Origin: a virus
DNA: 64,000 nucleotides
Strand: one strand, 5' to 3'
Virus record (IMG/VR): IMGVR_UViG_3300030329_005959
Coordinates: 1 to 64,000 of that record
How positions within the stretch are numbered: the stretch's first letter is position 1; each line of letters opens with the position of its first letter. Below are positions 24,601-33,754 of this stretch, in pieces. The position numbers and the translations under genes are program-made. Below the pieces are notes generated by a model, which saw nothing but the letters and a program-made list of their open reading frames with translations, did not search any database and was not told where the DNA came from.

Positions 24601-27600
24601 ACGAAAGCTCTAGACAGCAGCACGGAAGAAATAAAGAAAAACAAAAAAGCCCAAAGAGACTTGCTCGGTCCAATTTTCGCCGTTCAAGCTGGTTTAAGTT
24701 TTTTAAGTGCAGCTACCTCTGAAGCCGAAGGCGGGGTAGGAAGATTTACAAACCGTATAACTGAGGCTTTTTCTGGGGCTACTACCGCTGCTTTTGCTGG
24801 GGTAGCCATTAGTGATTTCGGAGAGTCCTTAAAAGAAGAAGGGGGCAAATTAGGCGAAGCGTTTGGTGGAGCGCTCGGCAAGATCGGAATGTGGGGCGCT
24901 GCTATAGGAGCGGGGGTTGCTATCTGGAAAGGGGCGGTCCAAGTATTTGAAGACGTTACAGGAATTACCGATAAAAGCAAAGATGCTCTTGATATATTAG
25001 CGGAGGCAACTAACCAAGCATCGCGCTCTATGGAGGAGCTTAACGTTGCTCAACAAAGACGATTGAAGCTAGAAACTGAAAACCTTATACCACAAAGGTC
25101 GGGGTTTTTTAGCAGACTAGGTGGGCCAAACCTAGCGGAAATGGCAACTGGGCTAAAAGGAGATCCAGATTTTGGAAATGTGCCTATACGCACACAATCA
25201 CCGCAAAAAAGATTTCAGGACAGATTCGTCACTACTAGTGGTTCTTGGGGTAAGAAGTTCGAAGAGCTTGAGTTCAAAGGGACTCAGACTCAGGATATAA
25301 TGAGGTCAGCTATGGAGTTTGGACTTCTACAAGGATTGAGTCCAAGGTTTTTAAGAGGGGAAAGAAGGAGGTTAGGTTTTCAACAAACATTTACCCCCTT
25401 CGCAGGAGGAGGGATTGACGACGATAAGTGGAACACGGGTCCACTTTTGGGGCGACAAACAGGACCAAATGCGAGGGTCATGACCAGCACATCTGTTGTT
25501 CCAGCTGGAGAAAGACTTGAATTTGCTATTGATATAGACGAAGCAAAGGCGTTCGCAGAGTTTATGCAAAGCGCTGGGGTAGGCAGAATAACGTCGGAGA
25601 TAAAAGAGGTTTTAAAAGATATAGATTTAAGACCCGAAGGTGGTATTGTTGATCCTAGAGCAATTGGTATTAGACGTTCAGATGAGTTCTGGGAGGACAT
25701 GCTGAAGATGAGTGACGAGGACCAAGCAAAAGTGGAAGCAAAACTGGGGCTAGGACAAGGATTGGCGGTAGAAACTCTTAAAGAAGTAGAGAAGAGGCTT
25801 AACTTAGAGGGTAAAATAGACCTAGAATATGTTAAACAATTAATTAGTCAGAAAGCACTAAACGACGAAAAAAAACGCGGAACCCAAAACGAAGAAGGAT
25901 TTAATAAAATACAACAAATTCGTGCAGAACAAGGAAAAGCGCTTATAAAGTTGGCTGTAGCAAGAAAAGAAGCAGAGCTAACTAATACAGACGCCCTTAA
26001 AAGTCAATTAAAAATAGCAGGTATTTTGGGGGACAAAACAACTGAAGAGTTAAGAATTATCAAAGAAACTATAGCTTTAAGGGACTTAGATAAAGAGCTT
26101 ATAAAAGAAAGACTTAATGTTTTAAACGAAGCGGCAGACTCATTGGAAGGAATAGCGATAGACGAAGAAAAAGTAAAGGATGTCGTAGCTTCGATTGTAG
26201 AGCTGTCAAAAGAAGATCTTATAACTAAGGATAGAGCTGTAGAGATTTTAAGAGAAACGCTGGATATAAATACCCTTACTGAAGACGGTATGGAGGCCCA
26301 GCTTACCAAAATTCTTAAACTAAATGCGGAAAAATTAAAGGGTTTAGGATTAGACAAAGAAGCTTTGCAGGTGCTTTTAGAGTCTGAGTTTGCCGCTGAA
26401 AGGAGAAATCAAGCGATTTTAAATGCAAACCAGCAGCTATCTAATTTAGCTGCGAGAGAAAAATTCGGTGTAGATCTTACCCAAACTCAAAACCTTAATG
26501 CTTTAAGGGCTACCCAAACGAACCTCACAAGAGAAAAAGAGGCTGGAATAACTACTCCCGAAAGAAGAGACGAGGTAGAACGACAACTAAGAAGAATTAG
26601 AACTCAAATTTTGCGAGGCGAAAGAACACAGCGCGAGGCTGGCTTTTTAGAGCAAGCGCGGGGCCTTTCGAGAGCTAAAGGAGTAGGATTGGCTGGTGCT
26701 GTTCAGGGAGATAATTTAAGAGCACAACTAGAAGGAGCGGGTGATTTTGATGCGGCTATTAGCTTTCTTCGCATGTTTAAGGAGTCGCTTCCTGATAATG
26801 CAGAAGGGAATGCTCTTAGAAAACAAATAGATGATCTAGATAGAAAGGTAAAACTAGAAAGACTAAATAGCGATGCGACAATTAAAACGGCTGAAGCAGA
26901 AGAACAACTAATAACAGAGAGGGTTAAAGCTTTTAATGAATTAGAAAAACAAATTATTCAATTACAAAGACAAGGAGGTTTGGGACTTCGGTTTGCAGAG
27001 CCCTCGAAAATTAGGGCGGCGAGAAGGAGGCAGGAAGCAGTTGATGAAACTAGAGAGGGTGGCAGGTTTGAAGGATTAAGGCCCGATGTCGCAATATCAG
27101 TAAGCGACCGACAAAGAAGCGTTTTCCAAAGGTTAAGTGAAAGGGCAGAGTTTGATCCTTTAACACAATACGACACTCTTGCCACTAATATTGAAAACGC
27201 GGCTATAAACTTTAAAGATACGATCTCCGATGCGATGGTTGATGCCATAATTCAAGGAGGAAGCTTAAAAGACATTCTCACCAGCGCTGCTACTGAGTTT
27301 TTCACCACCATGTCAAAAGCGTTCATGCGTAGCGCTGTGGATCAAATTGTTGGATCAGGATTAGGCGCTTTTGCTGATCAGAAGAATAGCGGCGGTCTTA
27401 TTACAGGAGGATCGGGCAAGAAAGATGATGTTCCCACATTGCTTACGGGTGGTGAATTTGTGATTAGAAAAGGTTCTGTGCTGAGATATGGAAGGGATTT
27501 CTTAGAGGATCTTAATGCTGGGCGCGTTCCCCAAATGCAAAGAGGGGGTTACTTTACCGCCCCAGGAACTTTTGGACAGGGCGCAATCACAGGAAAGGAA

Positions 27601-28710
27601 AATCTTTTAAGGTATACGACACAATCTCATACAGGGTCTCAATTTGATAAGGTTATGGGCGGGTCTGGTTTTGCCTCAGTAGCGCTAGGACCGCAAAGTG
27701 CCCAAATGACCATGTTTGCTAGACGGACAAGTCCACAGTTCCAGACAGAACAAGAGTCGAAAAGAGAATCTCTTAATCTTTATCTTCGTCAGCTTAATTA
27801 TGAAGAAGAGTTAAGAAGACAAGAAGAGGAGCGGAAGAGGGCTTTAAAGGGAGCTATTTTGTCGGCGGTTGTGTCGGTGGGCATGAATCAATTTGCCACG
27901 GGCTTCGGTGAGTCAATGAAAGCTGGCCAAGGATTTGGAAAATCATTGGGGGCTGGCTTTACTGGCTTTGAGCAAGGTGGGGAAAGGTTCGGAGGGTTGC
28001 TTAATTTCAATCCTAGCACAGAGGCTCTTCCTTCCACGCGAGAGGGATTTAAACCCGCAAAATACAAAAACTTGGGTCAATTCTGGAGCGGCACTGGCGT
28101 TGGAGGTGGCACTGGCGTTGGCGGTGGCGGTTTCGGTAGTTCTTTTATACAGGGTATTCAAAACGTCACACAACAAGGCGTTAGGGCAATAGAAGGAGCT
28201 ACAACAGCAGCTCTTGAGATGTTGGGCTTTACAGATGTCGCTGGAAACCCTGGAGTTCTTCCTCCAAAGAGAGCATTCAAAGGTTTTTGGAAATGGGGGC
28301 CAAGAGGAAGTAATAACTTTGTAAGGGACATGGCCACTGGTGGATATATCTCTCCCGCTGCTGGAATAGATACAGTCCCCATCAATGCCACGGGGGGAGA
28401 ATTTATGATGAACGCTGCTGCTACCCAACGCATCGGGCGTGGGAATCTCGCTGCGCTTAATTCGGGAGGAGGTCAAGAGGGAGGAGGCGACGAGGCGATA
28501 GTCTCTAGACTTGACGAGCTTATTGCTGTGACTAATGGAAGCGGAGAAACCATTATTAACATCACTATTAATTCTGACGGAACCGAAACTCAAACCCAAC
28601 AAGGAAACGGAGAAGAAGAGCAGCGTAATTTGGCTGGAAGAATCAGAGATGTGGTGAGACAAACAATTGAAGAAGAAAAAAGATTGGGAGGTTCATTAAG
28701 AAGGGTTTAA
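21622..28710 (+). CDS. Tape measure protein with embedded nuclease-like domain
   Basis: 2362 residues, by far the longest gene, setting tail length. Residues about 1-330 are the conserved TP901-type tape measure domain (LSRQGLKAEEVVKRLNDA; ARGGAVIGNSFKTIFTRIQSLD). Membrane-like helices lie near 410-450 and 1020-1120. Residues 540-980 hold six PNF motifs (P548, 580, 602, 638, 920, 974) that punctuate inserted modules. One of these has E827, D868 and E879-A-K881, the layout of a PD-(D/E)XK nuclease. Long coiled coils fill 1350-1800. The C-terminus has two TGGEF segments (about 1950 and 2256). It lies after the chaperones and before tail-tip genes. Confidence 0.9.
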   Translation: MPLRVPAVVTGLEASIEAQAKKAGRNLKLNLGTSAKSIEGLSQPLGRITGKADQFTKSMEAANARVLAFGASVGVLSAVTQGFKELVTTTIQVEKQLASINSILRVSNEQLAGFKKTIFAVARDTEQSFDTVATAALELSRQGLKAEEVVKRLNDAMILSRLSGLGASEAVAGLTAAINSFGKDTTTSTEVLNKLSAASIKAAVSERDLIEGIKRSGSVAIQAGVSLDELVGVISAVQEKTARGGAVIGNSFKTIFTRIQSLDKLKTMQDLGVQVTDASGAVLSGTKLIQNLARTIETLPDAKKLQIAENLVGKFQIAPFLAILDDYNSKTSKAIEITDVAANATNEAYTRNVALNKTLSAAINEANVNLKELAETLGSIGITDSLKGVLGFFNTLVTNIKELLEGEGIGSDFAKGIVKGIGGVLAGPGLAIFGAIIAKLTIDLVKFGTGSLKTFFGLNKAAKEQATLQGQIASTLLGNKGIQQQILAIENSTLSTEQKRAAQIKFFTTALNEQLGVMSKMQGIASRIAPGVAAGTRRRGRAAGGYIPNFSASGSYGSESSDIKRGVGGAPSSARPVVIPNFNFGGGRRGAMVANSSEYIVPNFAGGSGSAIFNQNMVASMGLPTGARKIRAARGYIPNFVDADFQGTGYSEQQLANANLLMEGKDGKTLKNRSDIARIAKGVRNPKAAGIAEGVLKKLKVAEKLPLPHINRGGGLYGMLVNEPVGTPMTKMFVGETKRGVSASKSKTPNSKAIVDVPIFGVNPSKVKGKTNAQLVDELTEQLLTESLDFARMAGGGVIPKKGVRAKDIENSLNEGSARSAAGSVFESGLAALLDAEAFKDFKGRAATSLMDFKTDQIKNIKNAPLFDIPKSKAKKGLEAKGGAGDSLIGSTAEKIYKILFKGKEAFTSKKGSAASGYIPNFAGALEAAVARENAAGLPISQIRINQSGKLRNAGNPMGLAVTNTRDEPTGAVPNFAIISPEARKEHMARDSNTKALDSSTEEIKKNKKAQRDLLGPIFAVQAGLSFLSAATSEAEGGVGRFTNRITEAFSGATTAAFAGVAISDFGESLKEEGGKLGEAFGGALGKIGMWGAAIGAGVAIWKGAVQVFEDVTGITDKSKDALDILAEATNQASRSMEELNVAQQRRLKLETENLIPQRSGFFSRLGGPNLAEMATGLKGDPDFGNVPIRTQSPQKRFQDRFVTTSGSWGKKFEELEFKGTQTQDIMRSAMEFGLLQGLSPRFLRGERRRLGFQQTFTPFAGGGIDDDKWNTGPLLGRQTGPNARVMTSTSVVPAGERLEFAIDIDEAKAFAEFMQSAGVGRITSEIKEVLKDIDLRPEGGIVDPRAIGIRRSDEFWEDMLKMSDEDQAKVEAKLGLGQGLAVETLKEVEKRLNLEGKIDLEYVKQLISQKALNDEKKRGTQNEEGFNKIQQIRAEQGKALIKLAVARKEAELTNTDALKSQLKIAGILGDKTTEELRIIKETIALRDLDKELIKERLNVLNEAADSLEGIAIDEEKVKDVVASIVELSKEDLITKDRAVEILRETLDINTLTEDGMEAQLTKILKLNAEKLKGLGLDKEALQVLLESEFAAERRNQAILNANQQLSNLAAREKFGVDLTQTQNLNALRATQTNLTREKEAGITTPERRDEVERQLRRIRTQILRGERTQREAGFLEQARGLSRAKGVGLAGAVQGDNLRAQLEGAGDFDAAISFLRMFKESLPDNAEGNALRKQIDDLDRKVKLERLNSDATIKTAEAEEQLITERVKAFNELEKQIIQLQRQGGLGLRFAEPSKIRAARRRQEAVDETREGGRFEGLRPDVAISVSDRQRSVFQRLSERAEFDPLTQYDTLATNIENAAINFKDTISDAMVDAIIQGGSLKDILTSAATEFFTTMSKAFMRSAVDQIVGSGLGAFADQKNSGGLITGGSGKKDDVPTLLTGGEFVIRKGSVLRYGRDFLEDLNAGRVPQMQRGGYFTAPGTFGQGAITGKENLLRYTTQSHTGSQFDKVMGGSGFASVALGPQSAQMTMFARRTSPQFQTEQESKRESLNLYLRQLNYEEELRRQEEERKRALKGAILSAVVSVGMNQFATGFGESMKAGQGFGKSLGAGFTGFEQGGERFGGLLNFNPSTEALPSTREGFKPAKYKNLGQFWSGTGVGGGTGVGGGGFGSSFIQGIQNVTQQGVRAIEGATTAALEMLGFTDVAGNPGVLPPKRAFKGFWKWGPRGSNNFVRDMATGGYISPAAGIDTVPINATGGEFMMNAAATQRIGRGNLAALNSGGGQEGGGDEAIVSRLDELIAVTNGSGETIINITINSDGTETQTQQGNGEEEQRNLAGRIRDVVRQTIEEEKRLGGSLRRV

Positions 28711-28713
28711 AAA

Positions 28714-29520
28714 GTGTTTGAAACAAAACTAAATTATGATTCCCATTTTTTTGTAGATGGGGAAGAAATATCGGGAGTTGATGCGATAGATATTGGTTAT
28801 CAAAATTCCGCCAATACAACCAATCCTCTTGGTTATCATGCGGGAGTTGTAACGGTGGGAGGAGCCACCCAACAAACCTTATCTGTTTCTAGATCTTTAA
28901 TTTCCAGCACACCCTTAGAGGAGGTAGCGGCTGGACAAAGAATGTCAGGAAGCTTAAATTATGGAGGAGAATCTTATGGATTTGACAATGGTTATATCGT
29001 AGATGTTTCTGTTAATTGTGCCGTAGGTGCCATCCCCAAAACAAATTATAATTTTATTATTTATGATGAGCTAAAAACAGGAGTAGACGCTTCTGGAAGC
29101 GCGACTAGCTCTATACATATACCAAGTCAAGGATCTATTTCTATTACGTGTGATGGTTCAAGCACCAATAGGGTATTAGGATTTGATTATAGAACCGAAG
29201 TTCCGATAGCTCCATATTATACAATTGGTTCAGAAATACCCGCTGGAGTTAAGTATGTGGGACCAACGAAGTATACGGCATCCGTTCAGTTAGAAGTAGA
29301 TGATATTTTTCCTGAAAGCGGATACACATTTTTGACTTCTGGCAAGGACGGCAGAGGCGGAAAGTTCTCTAGCAGCAGTGTTAGCTTAACCGTAGCTGGA
29401 AGAGATGGAACAAGTATACAAACTTATGGCATACCCTCTGCGGTTCTAGTCGGAGAACAGCTCAATGCAACTGCTGATGGATCTTTGAGATTAACTTTAA
29501 ATTATATAGGACATCTATAA
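28714..29520 (+). CDS. Tail-tube-like protein (paralogue 3)
   Basis: 268 residues from a GTG start 3 nt after the tape measure stop; no ATG is near. Beta-rich, with GYIVDVSVNCAVGAIPKTNYNFIIYD near 92-117 (the CxxxxSxxxxVGxLP position of its relatives) and two later strand blocks. Together with 29520 and 30475 it forms the tail-tip cluster; a distal-tail or minor tail role is expected. It overlaps the next gene by one base. Confidence 0.5.
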   Translation: MFETKLNYDSHFFVDGEEISGVDAIDIGYQNSANTTNPLGYHAGVVTVGGATQQTLSVSRSLISSTPLEEVAAGQRMSGSLNYGGESYGFDNGYIVDVSVNCAVGAIPKTNYNFIIYDELKTGVDASGSATSSIHIPSQGSISITCDGSSTNRVLGFDYRTEVPIAPYYTIGSEIPAGVKYVGPTKYTASVQLEVDDIFPESGYTFLTSGKDGRGGKFSSSSVSLTVAGRDGTSIQTYGIPSAVLVGEQLNATADGSLRLTLNYIGHL

Positions 29521-30473
29521 TGGGAGAAAGCTTATTCTATAACAGAGATGAAAACTTCTCAGGAATAACAGTTCCAAGCGAGCTGTCGGGGATGAATTTT
29601 ACCCCTGTTTATGGCTCTCTGGTTACCTTTTCTTCTACCAACCATAAATATAATACTGATGATTTTTATTATAATTTAATACCAATGTCAGTAGATAGTT
29701 TAACGGCTCGGTTTGATGTTAGGTATGATGTTAATGAAAGCGGAGCACAAAAACTAGGAGCTTTTTTTGAAAGTAAAGAGGGTTTTGATCCTTTGGAATT
29801 TACTCCTGATAATTCGGGCATTTATAAAACCGTTTCAGGATATTGTGATAATTATGCTGTTAACTTTATAAACAACCAACACTTTGAAGTGGCGGCTAGC
29901 GTTAATGTTGATCGCGCCCCTACATTGTTAAATTGGTCGGGTGGTAATTTTTCTAATGTTCCATTTCAAGATTGGGTTCCATCTACAAACTTTAAAAAAT
30001 ATGATGTGGTTTATACTGGTATAAGCACAAACAAATTAAACAACTTTTATTATTGCACTGGTGACCACTTCGCCTCCCATAAGACTAGTCCCACAGGTGC
30101 CCATTCCATGTGGTCTCAGAAATTTTTCTTTGAACCAGATGTTGGAGTAAAAAATGATGTTAAAATTAAAGCGGATATCTTACAATATAAAAATTCTTTT
30201 ACAGAGCGTTTGAAAACTAATGACAATATATCGACATTTGATATGTCATATACTTATACCAATATTACAGACCACCAACTAAAGTGTATGTTACATTTTC
30301 TCGAAAGAAAAGGTGGCTACCGACGATTTGAACATCAAATCCCTTCTGTTTATAATAGACCCAAGGTTTATTACTGCCCTACATGGACTCATACATGGAA
30401 TTCTTTTAATTCTAATAATTTAACGGTTGATCTTATCGAAGATCCACTAGGCGTAATCCCAACAGGAACATAA
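29520..30473 (+). CDS. Minor tail protein
   Basis: 317 residues. The last 90 residues contain LKCMLHFLERKGGYRRFEHQ and PKVYYCPTWTHTWNS, a pattern common in minor tail proteins near the tip (lambda gpM-like region). The N-terminal two thirds are beta-rich with many aromatic residues. ATG 29520 shares its A with the previous TAA stop. It probably links the tube to the tip or baseplate hub. Confidence 0.55.
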   Translation: MGESLFYNRDENFSGITVPSELSGMNFTPVYGSLVTFSSTNHKYNTDDFYYNLIPMSVDSLTARFDVRYDVNESGAQKLGAFFESKEGFDPLEFTPDNSGIYKTVSGYCDNYAVNFINNQHFEVAASVNVDRAPTLLNWSGGNFSNVPFQDWVPSTNFKKYDVVYTGISTNKLNNFYYCTGDHFASHKTSPTGAHSMWSQKFFFEPDVGVKNDVKIKADILQYKNSFTERLKTNDNISTFDMSYTYTNITDHQLKCMLHFLERKGGYRRFEHQIPSVYNRPKVYYCPTWTHTWNSFNSNNLTVDLIEDPLGVIPTGT

Positions 30474-30474
30474 A

Positions 30475-31569
30475 ATGGCTAAAAATATTTTAAGAAGTAA
30501 CAATGCCGCCGTTCTAATAGGAAACGGAACGGGTTTTTCTACTTCAGACTTAGGTGTCGAATTATATAGGCTTGTTCAGGATTTTGATTATTCAATTCAA
30601 CTTCCTCGCCAAGAGTCAAAAGAATTGGGGAGTCAAGATTTTGTTTTTAGAGGGTTAATGCAACAGCCTGATGTGTCGTTAAATTTTTCATATATTCCAG
30701 AACCTGCTCTAGCTAATGAGCAGTTATCTCATTTTCTAGACAATACCGCGACTTCTACTTTTGTTAACATGTTTTCTGGTCAGGAAAACTTTAACAATAA
30801 TTTTTATGTAATATCTGCCCCAAGTGGAAATCAAAACGCAATTGACTCGTTATCTTTCGATGAAGATTTTTTTGATCTTAGTGGTTTTGATTGTATTGCT
30901 TTTGGGAATTGCTTTCCTCAGTCTTACGGCATAAGTTATGGGGTAGGAACTCTCCCGATGGTTTCTGCTGGTTATATTTGTTCAAATGCGGTATTTGAAA
31001 ACCTAACGGGAGAATCTATGTTGATGCCATCTATCAACCTTACGGGAGGAAACAACGACAATGTGGGAAGATGTTTATTCCAAATAGACCCAGCGTATGG
31101 AACTGATCCAGCAAACTGCCCCATCGTTAATCCCACCAACACGGGGAGCAGCATTGTTTTGCAAAATTTAGAAGTGGGTGGGCAAAACCTGTCTGGAGTT
31201 CACTTTGTCCAATCTTTAGATATGTCTGTAGAACTCCCAAGGATTTCTAGTTATGGGTTGGGTAATGACTTTGCTTATAACAGAAAAGCCCAGTTCCCAG
31301 CCCGAGGATCTTTCAACGTATCTTCCTTGGTTTCAGGAATGGACAGCGGAATAATGACGGGGCTTTTAAACCAAACAGAAGATATAAATTATAGCTTTGA
31401 ACTAGCTTTGGAAGTGAGCGGTTACAAAATGATTTATCAGATTGAAGACGCCAAATTAAATTCTTACAATTATGCGATGACAGTAAACAATATGATGTCT
31501 TTTAGTGCGGGTTTTGGTTTTGAGGTAACTGAAACAAAAGGGCTAAAAATGAGTGGGACTCTTTATTAA
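30475..31569 (+). CDS. Tail-tube-like protein (paralogue 4)
   Basis: 364 residues. The motif order follows the 16444 protein closely: FGNCFPQSYGISYGVGTLPMVSAGY near 142-166, then HFVQSLDMSVELPRISSYGLG and FPARGSFNVSSLVSG near 242-285. It is therefore a doubled tail-tube-fold protein, either a second tube subunit or a tip adaptor. Its start is preceded by an ACAGGAAC ribosome site overlapping the previous gene's end. It ends convergently with the leftward gene at 31566 (4-nt overlap). Confidence 0.55.
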   Translation: MAKNILRSNNAAVLIGNGTGFSTSDLGVELYRLVQDFDYSIQLPRQESKELGSQDFVFRGLMQQPDVSLNFSYIPEPALANEQLSHFLDNTATSTFVNMFSGQENFNNNFYVISAPSGNQNAIDSLSFDEDFFDLSGFDCIAFGNCFPQSYGISYGVGTLPMVSAGYICSNAVFENLTGESMLMPSINLTGGNNDNVGRCLFQIDPAYGTDPANCPIVNPTNTGSSIVLQNLEVGGQNLSGVHFVQSLDMSVELPRISSYGLGNDFAYNRKAQFPARGSFNVSSLVSGMDSGIMTGLLNQTEDINYSFELALEVSGYKMIYQIEDAKLNSYNYAMTVNNMMSFSAGFGFEVTETKGLKMSGTLY

Positions 31570-31952
31570 TCGTAGTCAATTTTAACGTTCTTGCTTTCGT
31601 AACCCTTTTCTTTAATTCTGTTAGGGTGTTCTGCTCCTCCCCTCTCTTTGGCATAATTGTTGTAGAATTTTTCCTTAACAGGGTCTTCTCCCCCTCTTTT
31701 TTCTGCTCGTTTATGACTTAGTTCTTGAGAGAGATCCATCATATCTCCCACTGTCCCTTTTTTGTTATAGGTCGCGTCTATAAACTGTTGGCTGCTAAAA
31801 GGATCTATCGAATTATCAATGGAGGCGTTGGGAGAAAGAAAAACTCTCTTCCACTTCACGCCGTCCTCTGAATAAATGTGTTTATCATTCATCCCTTGCA
31901 ATACCTCGCGGTATTCTTCTTTGTCGGGATGTTTGTAAACATAGATCGGCAT
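31566..31952 (-). CDS. FmdB-like protein lacking zinc cysteines
   Basis: 128 residues starting MPIYVYKHPDKEEYREVLQGM, which matches the opening of FmdB-family proteins (MPIYEY...), but the two CxxC pairs of that family are absent. The C-terminal 60 residues are charged and disordered, ending KNVKIDYD. Its start overlaps the Hsp20 stop by one base. FmdB-like genes are frequent in phages of marine bacteria near structural genes; function unknown. Loss of zinc ligands suggests a changed role. Confidence 0.5.
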   Translation of the reverse strand: MPIYVYKHPDKEEYREVLQGMNDKHIYSEDGVKWKRVFLSPNASIDNSIDPFSSQQFIDATYNKKGTVGDMMDLSQELSHKRAEKRGGEDPVKEKFYNNYAKERGGAEHPNRIKEKGYESKNVKIDYD

Positions 31953-32278
31953 TATGTTTCAATAGGAATAACTTTTCCTTCAGAGACTTCTTTTTTCGGC
32001 ATCGTAATAGTCAGCAATCCATTTTCCAATTTAGAAAAAATACACTCTTCGGCAACGTCTTTTGTTAAATGTATTTTAAATTTTTTACGACGTTTCTTAT
32101 TTTCGGCACAAACACTTAAAGCTCCGTTGAGAGAGGTAAGTTTAATTTCTTTTTTAGAAAACCCAGCCAGCTCCAATTCTGCTGTATACACATCTCCCAT
32201 GTCTGCCACAGATACATCTGAAGCTAATGTAAAGGGATAGGTAGGGTTTTCAAATAGTTTTTCGAATAAAGGATTCAT
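31952..32278 (-). CDS. hsp20: Hsp20 / alpha-crystallin small heat-shock protein
   Basis: 108 residues forming an alpha-crystallin domain: YTAELELAGFSKKEIKLTSLNGALSV (about 30-55), then a basic strand and LENGLLTITMPKKE (about 84-97), which match the family's core strands. N- and C-terminal extensions are short. Such proteins hold unfolded client proteins; phage copies, known from cyanophages, are proposed to protect or aid folding of capsid and tail proteins. It overlaps the FmdB-like gene by one base. Confidence 0.85.
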   Translation of the reverse strand: MNPLFEKLFENPTYPFTLASDVSVADMGDVYTAELELAGFSKKEIKLTSLNGALSVCAENKKRRKKFKIHLTKDVAEECIFSKLENGLLTITMPKKEVSEGKVIPIET

Positions 32279-32315
32279 GGTTATTTAATAGCAAACGTTA
32301 TACCAAGGCTAAATT

Positions 32316-33389
32316 TTAGAAAATAGCCTTTAAAATAGCATCTACGGTTTTAGCGTAGGTCATTTCTTCCGCTAACTTTTGTCCCTCTGAGTTAACTTGT
32401 CCCACTTTTTCTTCCGCGTTTTCCATAGCAGAAATGGCTTCGTCTTCGGTCCAAGTGTAGAAAGTTCCCTTATTAAACGGAGATTGTTCATTAAAGAACA
32501 GTCCGTCAATTACGGGCATTTCTCCTGAGGGCTCGATTAAGATTGAATTTTTTTCATTAGCCCAGTCTTTATGTGAGGTGGCATTTAATACAATGCTCCA
32601 CTTGCCCAAGCAGGTAGCGTTGAAGGCGGGTAGATTCCATCCTTCTCCTCCTGACAGACCAGTTAAATCAATATCAATTGCGTTTAAAAGCTCATTAACC
32701 TCGCTATTTTTTTCCAAGGGGGGAATTATATTAATATTATTAAAATGTTTTCCCTCTAAGGTTTGAGCTATCATTCCTTGCATTTGCTCTGGCTTAAAAA
32801 ACGGGTTATTTATACAGCAAGAGAGCTGGTATTTGTTGTTGTTCCCATATTTTTTAAGCCAAGTCTTAATGATCTTCTGGGTGTGTTTTCTATTTTCATA
32901 TTTCCCCATTAACCCAAAATGGATGACATCCGTAAGATAATCTTTTTTGGTGGGATAAAAATCTTCATCTAGACCCAAAGGAATGGCTTTTGTATTTGTG
33001 GCTCCCTTAGAATCAAAATGTTTTTTAGCTTCTGTAGAGCTGAAAAAGGTTGTATCTTGATGAGAACATAAGGCCATCTCCGTTTTCGTTGGCTGATTAC
33101 ATTCGTAGAAAGTGAAAAGATGTTGATCTTTTGTTTTTCTATTTTCACTTCCATTCAAGTGCCACAATCTTAAGCATGGAATTTCTGCTTTTAGAAAATC
33201 CCATCTCCGATTAATGCCCGTTTCTATATATTTTTTAAGTTCTTCAGAAACATCAAAAGCGCTAAGATCGACATCTCCCGTAGGGAAGATGCCTATCTCA
33301 ACGTTTAGCTTATATAATTCCCTAAGAAAATTATAAGAAACGTTTCCAAAGCTTAATCTATTAAGCGGGATTTCTAAAAGAAGCTTCAT
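32316..33389 (-). CDS. Glycosyltransferase (GT-B type)
   Basis: 357 residues with GT4-type order: an N-terminal Rossmann part (MKLLLEIPLNRLSFGNVSYN) followed by a C-terminal nucleotide-sugar part with FGLMGKYENRKH (about 175-186) and GLSGGEGWNLPAFNATCLGK (about 246-265), the acidic GEGW/P loop that holds the donor sugar. Its ATG shares bases with the SSB stop. Separate from the sugar island at 37639, but it could use products of that pathway or modify phage DNA or proteins. Confidence 0.7.
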   Translation of the reverse strand: MKLLLEIPLNRLSFGNVSYNFLRELYKLNVEIGIFPTGDVDLSAFDVSEELKKYIETGINRRWDFLKAEIPCLRLWHLNGSENRKTKDQHLFTFYECNQPTKTEMALCSHQDTTFFSSTEAKKHFDSKGATNTKAIPLGLDEDFYPTKKDYLTDVIHFGLMGKYENRKHTQKIIKTWLKKYGNNNKYQLSCCINNPFFKPEQMQGMIAQTLEGKHFNNINIIPPLEKNSEVNELLNAIDIDLTGLSGGEGWNLPAFNATCLGKWSIVLNATSHKDWANEKNSILIEPSGEMPVIDGLFFNEQSPFNKGTFYTWTEDEAISAMENAEEKVGQVNSEGQKLAEEMTYAKTVDAILKAIF

Positions 33390-33754
33390 TAAAAGGGAAC
33401 AAGATCTTCAGATTCCTCAGATTTTTCGCTTTCGGAGTCAGAGTCTGACTTCTTGCCAGAACTTAAAAACTGGAGATCCTTTCCGCGAATATAATATTTA
33501 CTAAAGGTCTTTCCATCCTTCTCCCAAGAAGACATGCAAAGTTCGCCTTGAACCATAAATTCGCGCCCCTTTGTGAGATATTGTTCCGCGATTTCTGCCG
33601 TCTTATTCCAAAACTCTACGTCGATAAAACATTTGGTTTTGGCGTTGGCTGTAGAGATCCCAACTCTCAGATTGGCTACCTTGTTGCCTGTATCAGTGGT
33701 TCGGACTTCGGGGTCTTTTACCAGATATGCTGCGGCTGTAATTGAATTAAACAT
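33389..33754 (-). CDS. ssb: Single-stranded DNA-binding protein
   Basis: 121 residues: an OB fold (NSITAAAYLVKDPEVRTTDTGN, FWNKTAEIAEQYLTKG, FMVQGELCMSSW) followed by a Ser/Glu-rich linker and the acidic tip EDLVPF, the SSB tail that recruits replication partners. Slightly shorter than bacterial SSB (about 178). It has an AAGGAA ribosome site before ATG. The 8-nt overlap with the upstream sigma-factor gene ties SSB production to it. Confidence 0.93.
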   Translation of the reverse strand: MFNSITAAAYLVKDPEVRTTDTGNKVANLRVGISTANAKTKCFIDVEFWNKTAEIAEQYLTKGREFMVQGELCMSSWEKDGKTFSKYYIRGKDLQFLSSGKKSDSDSESEKSEESEDLVPF

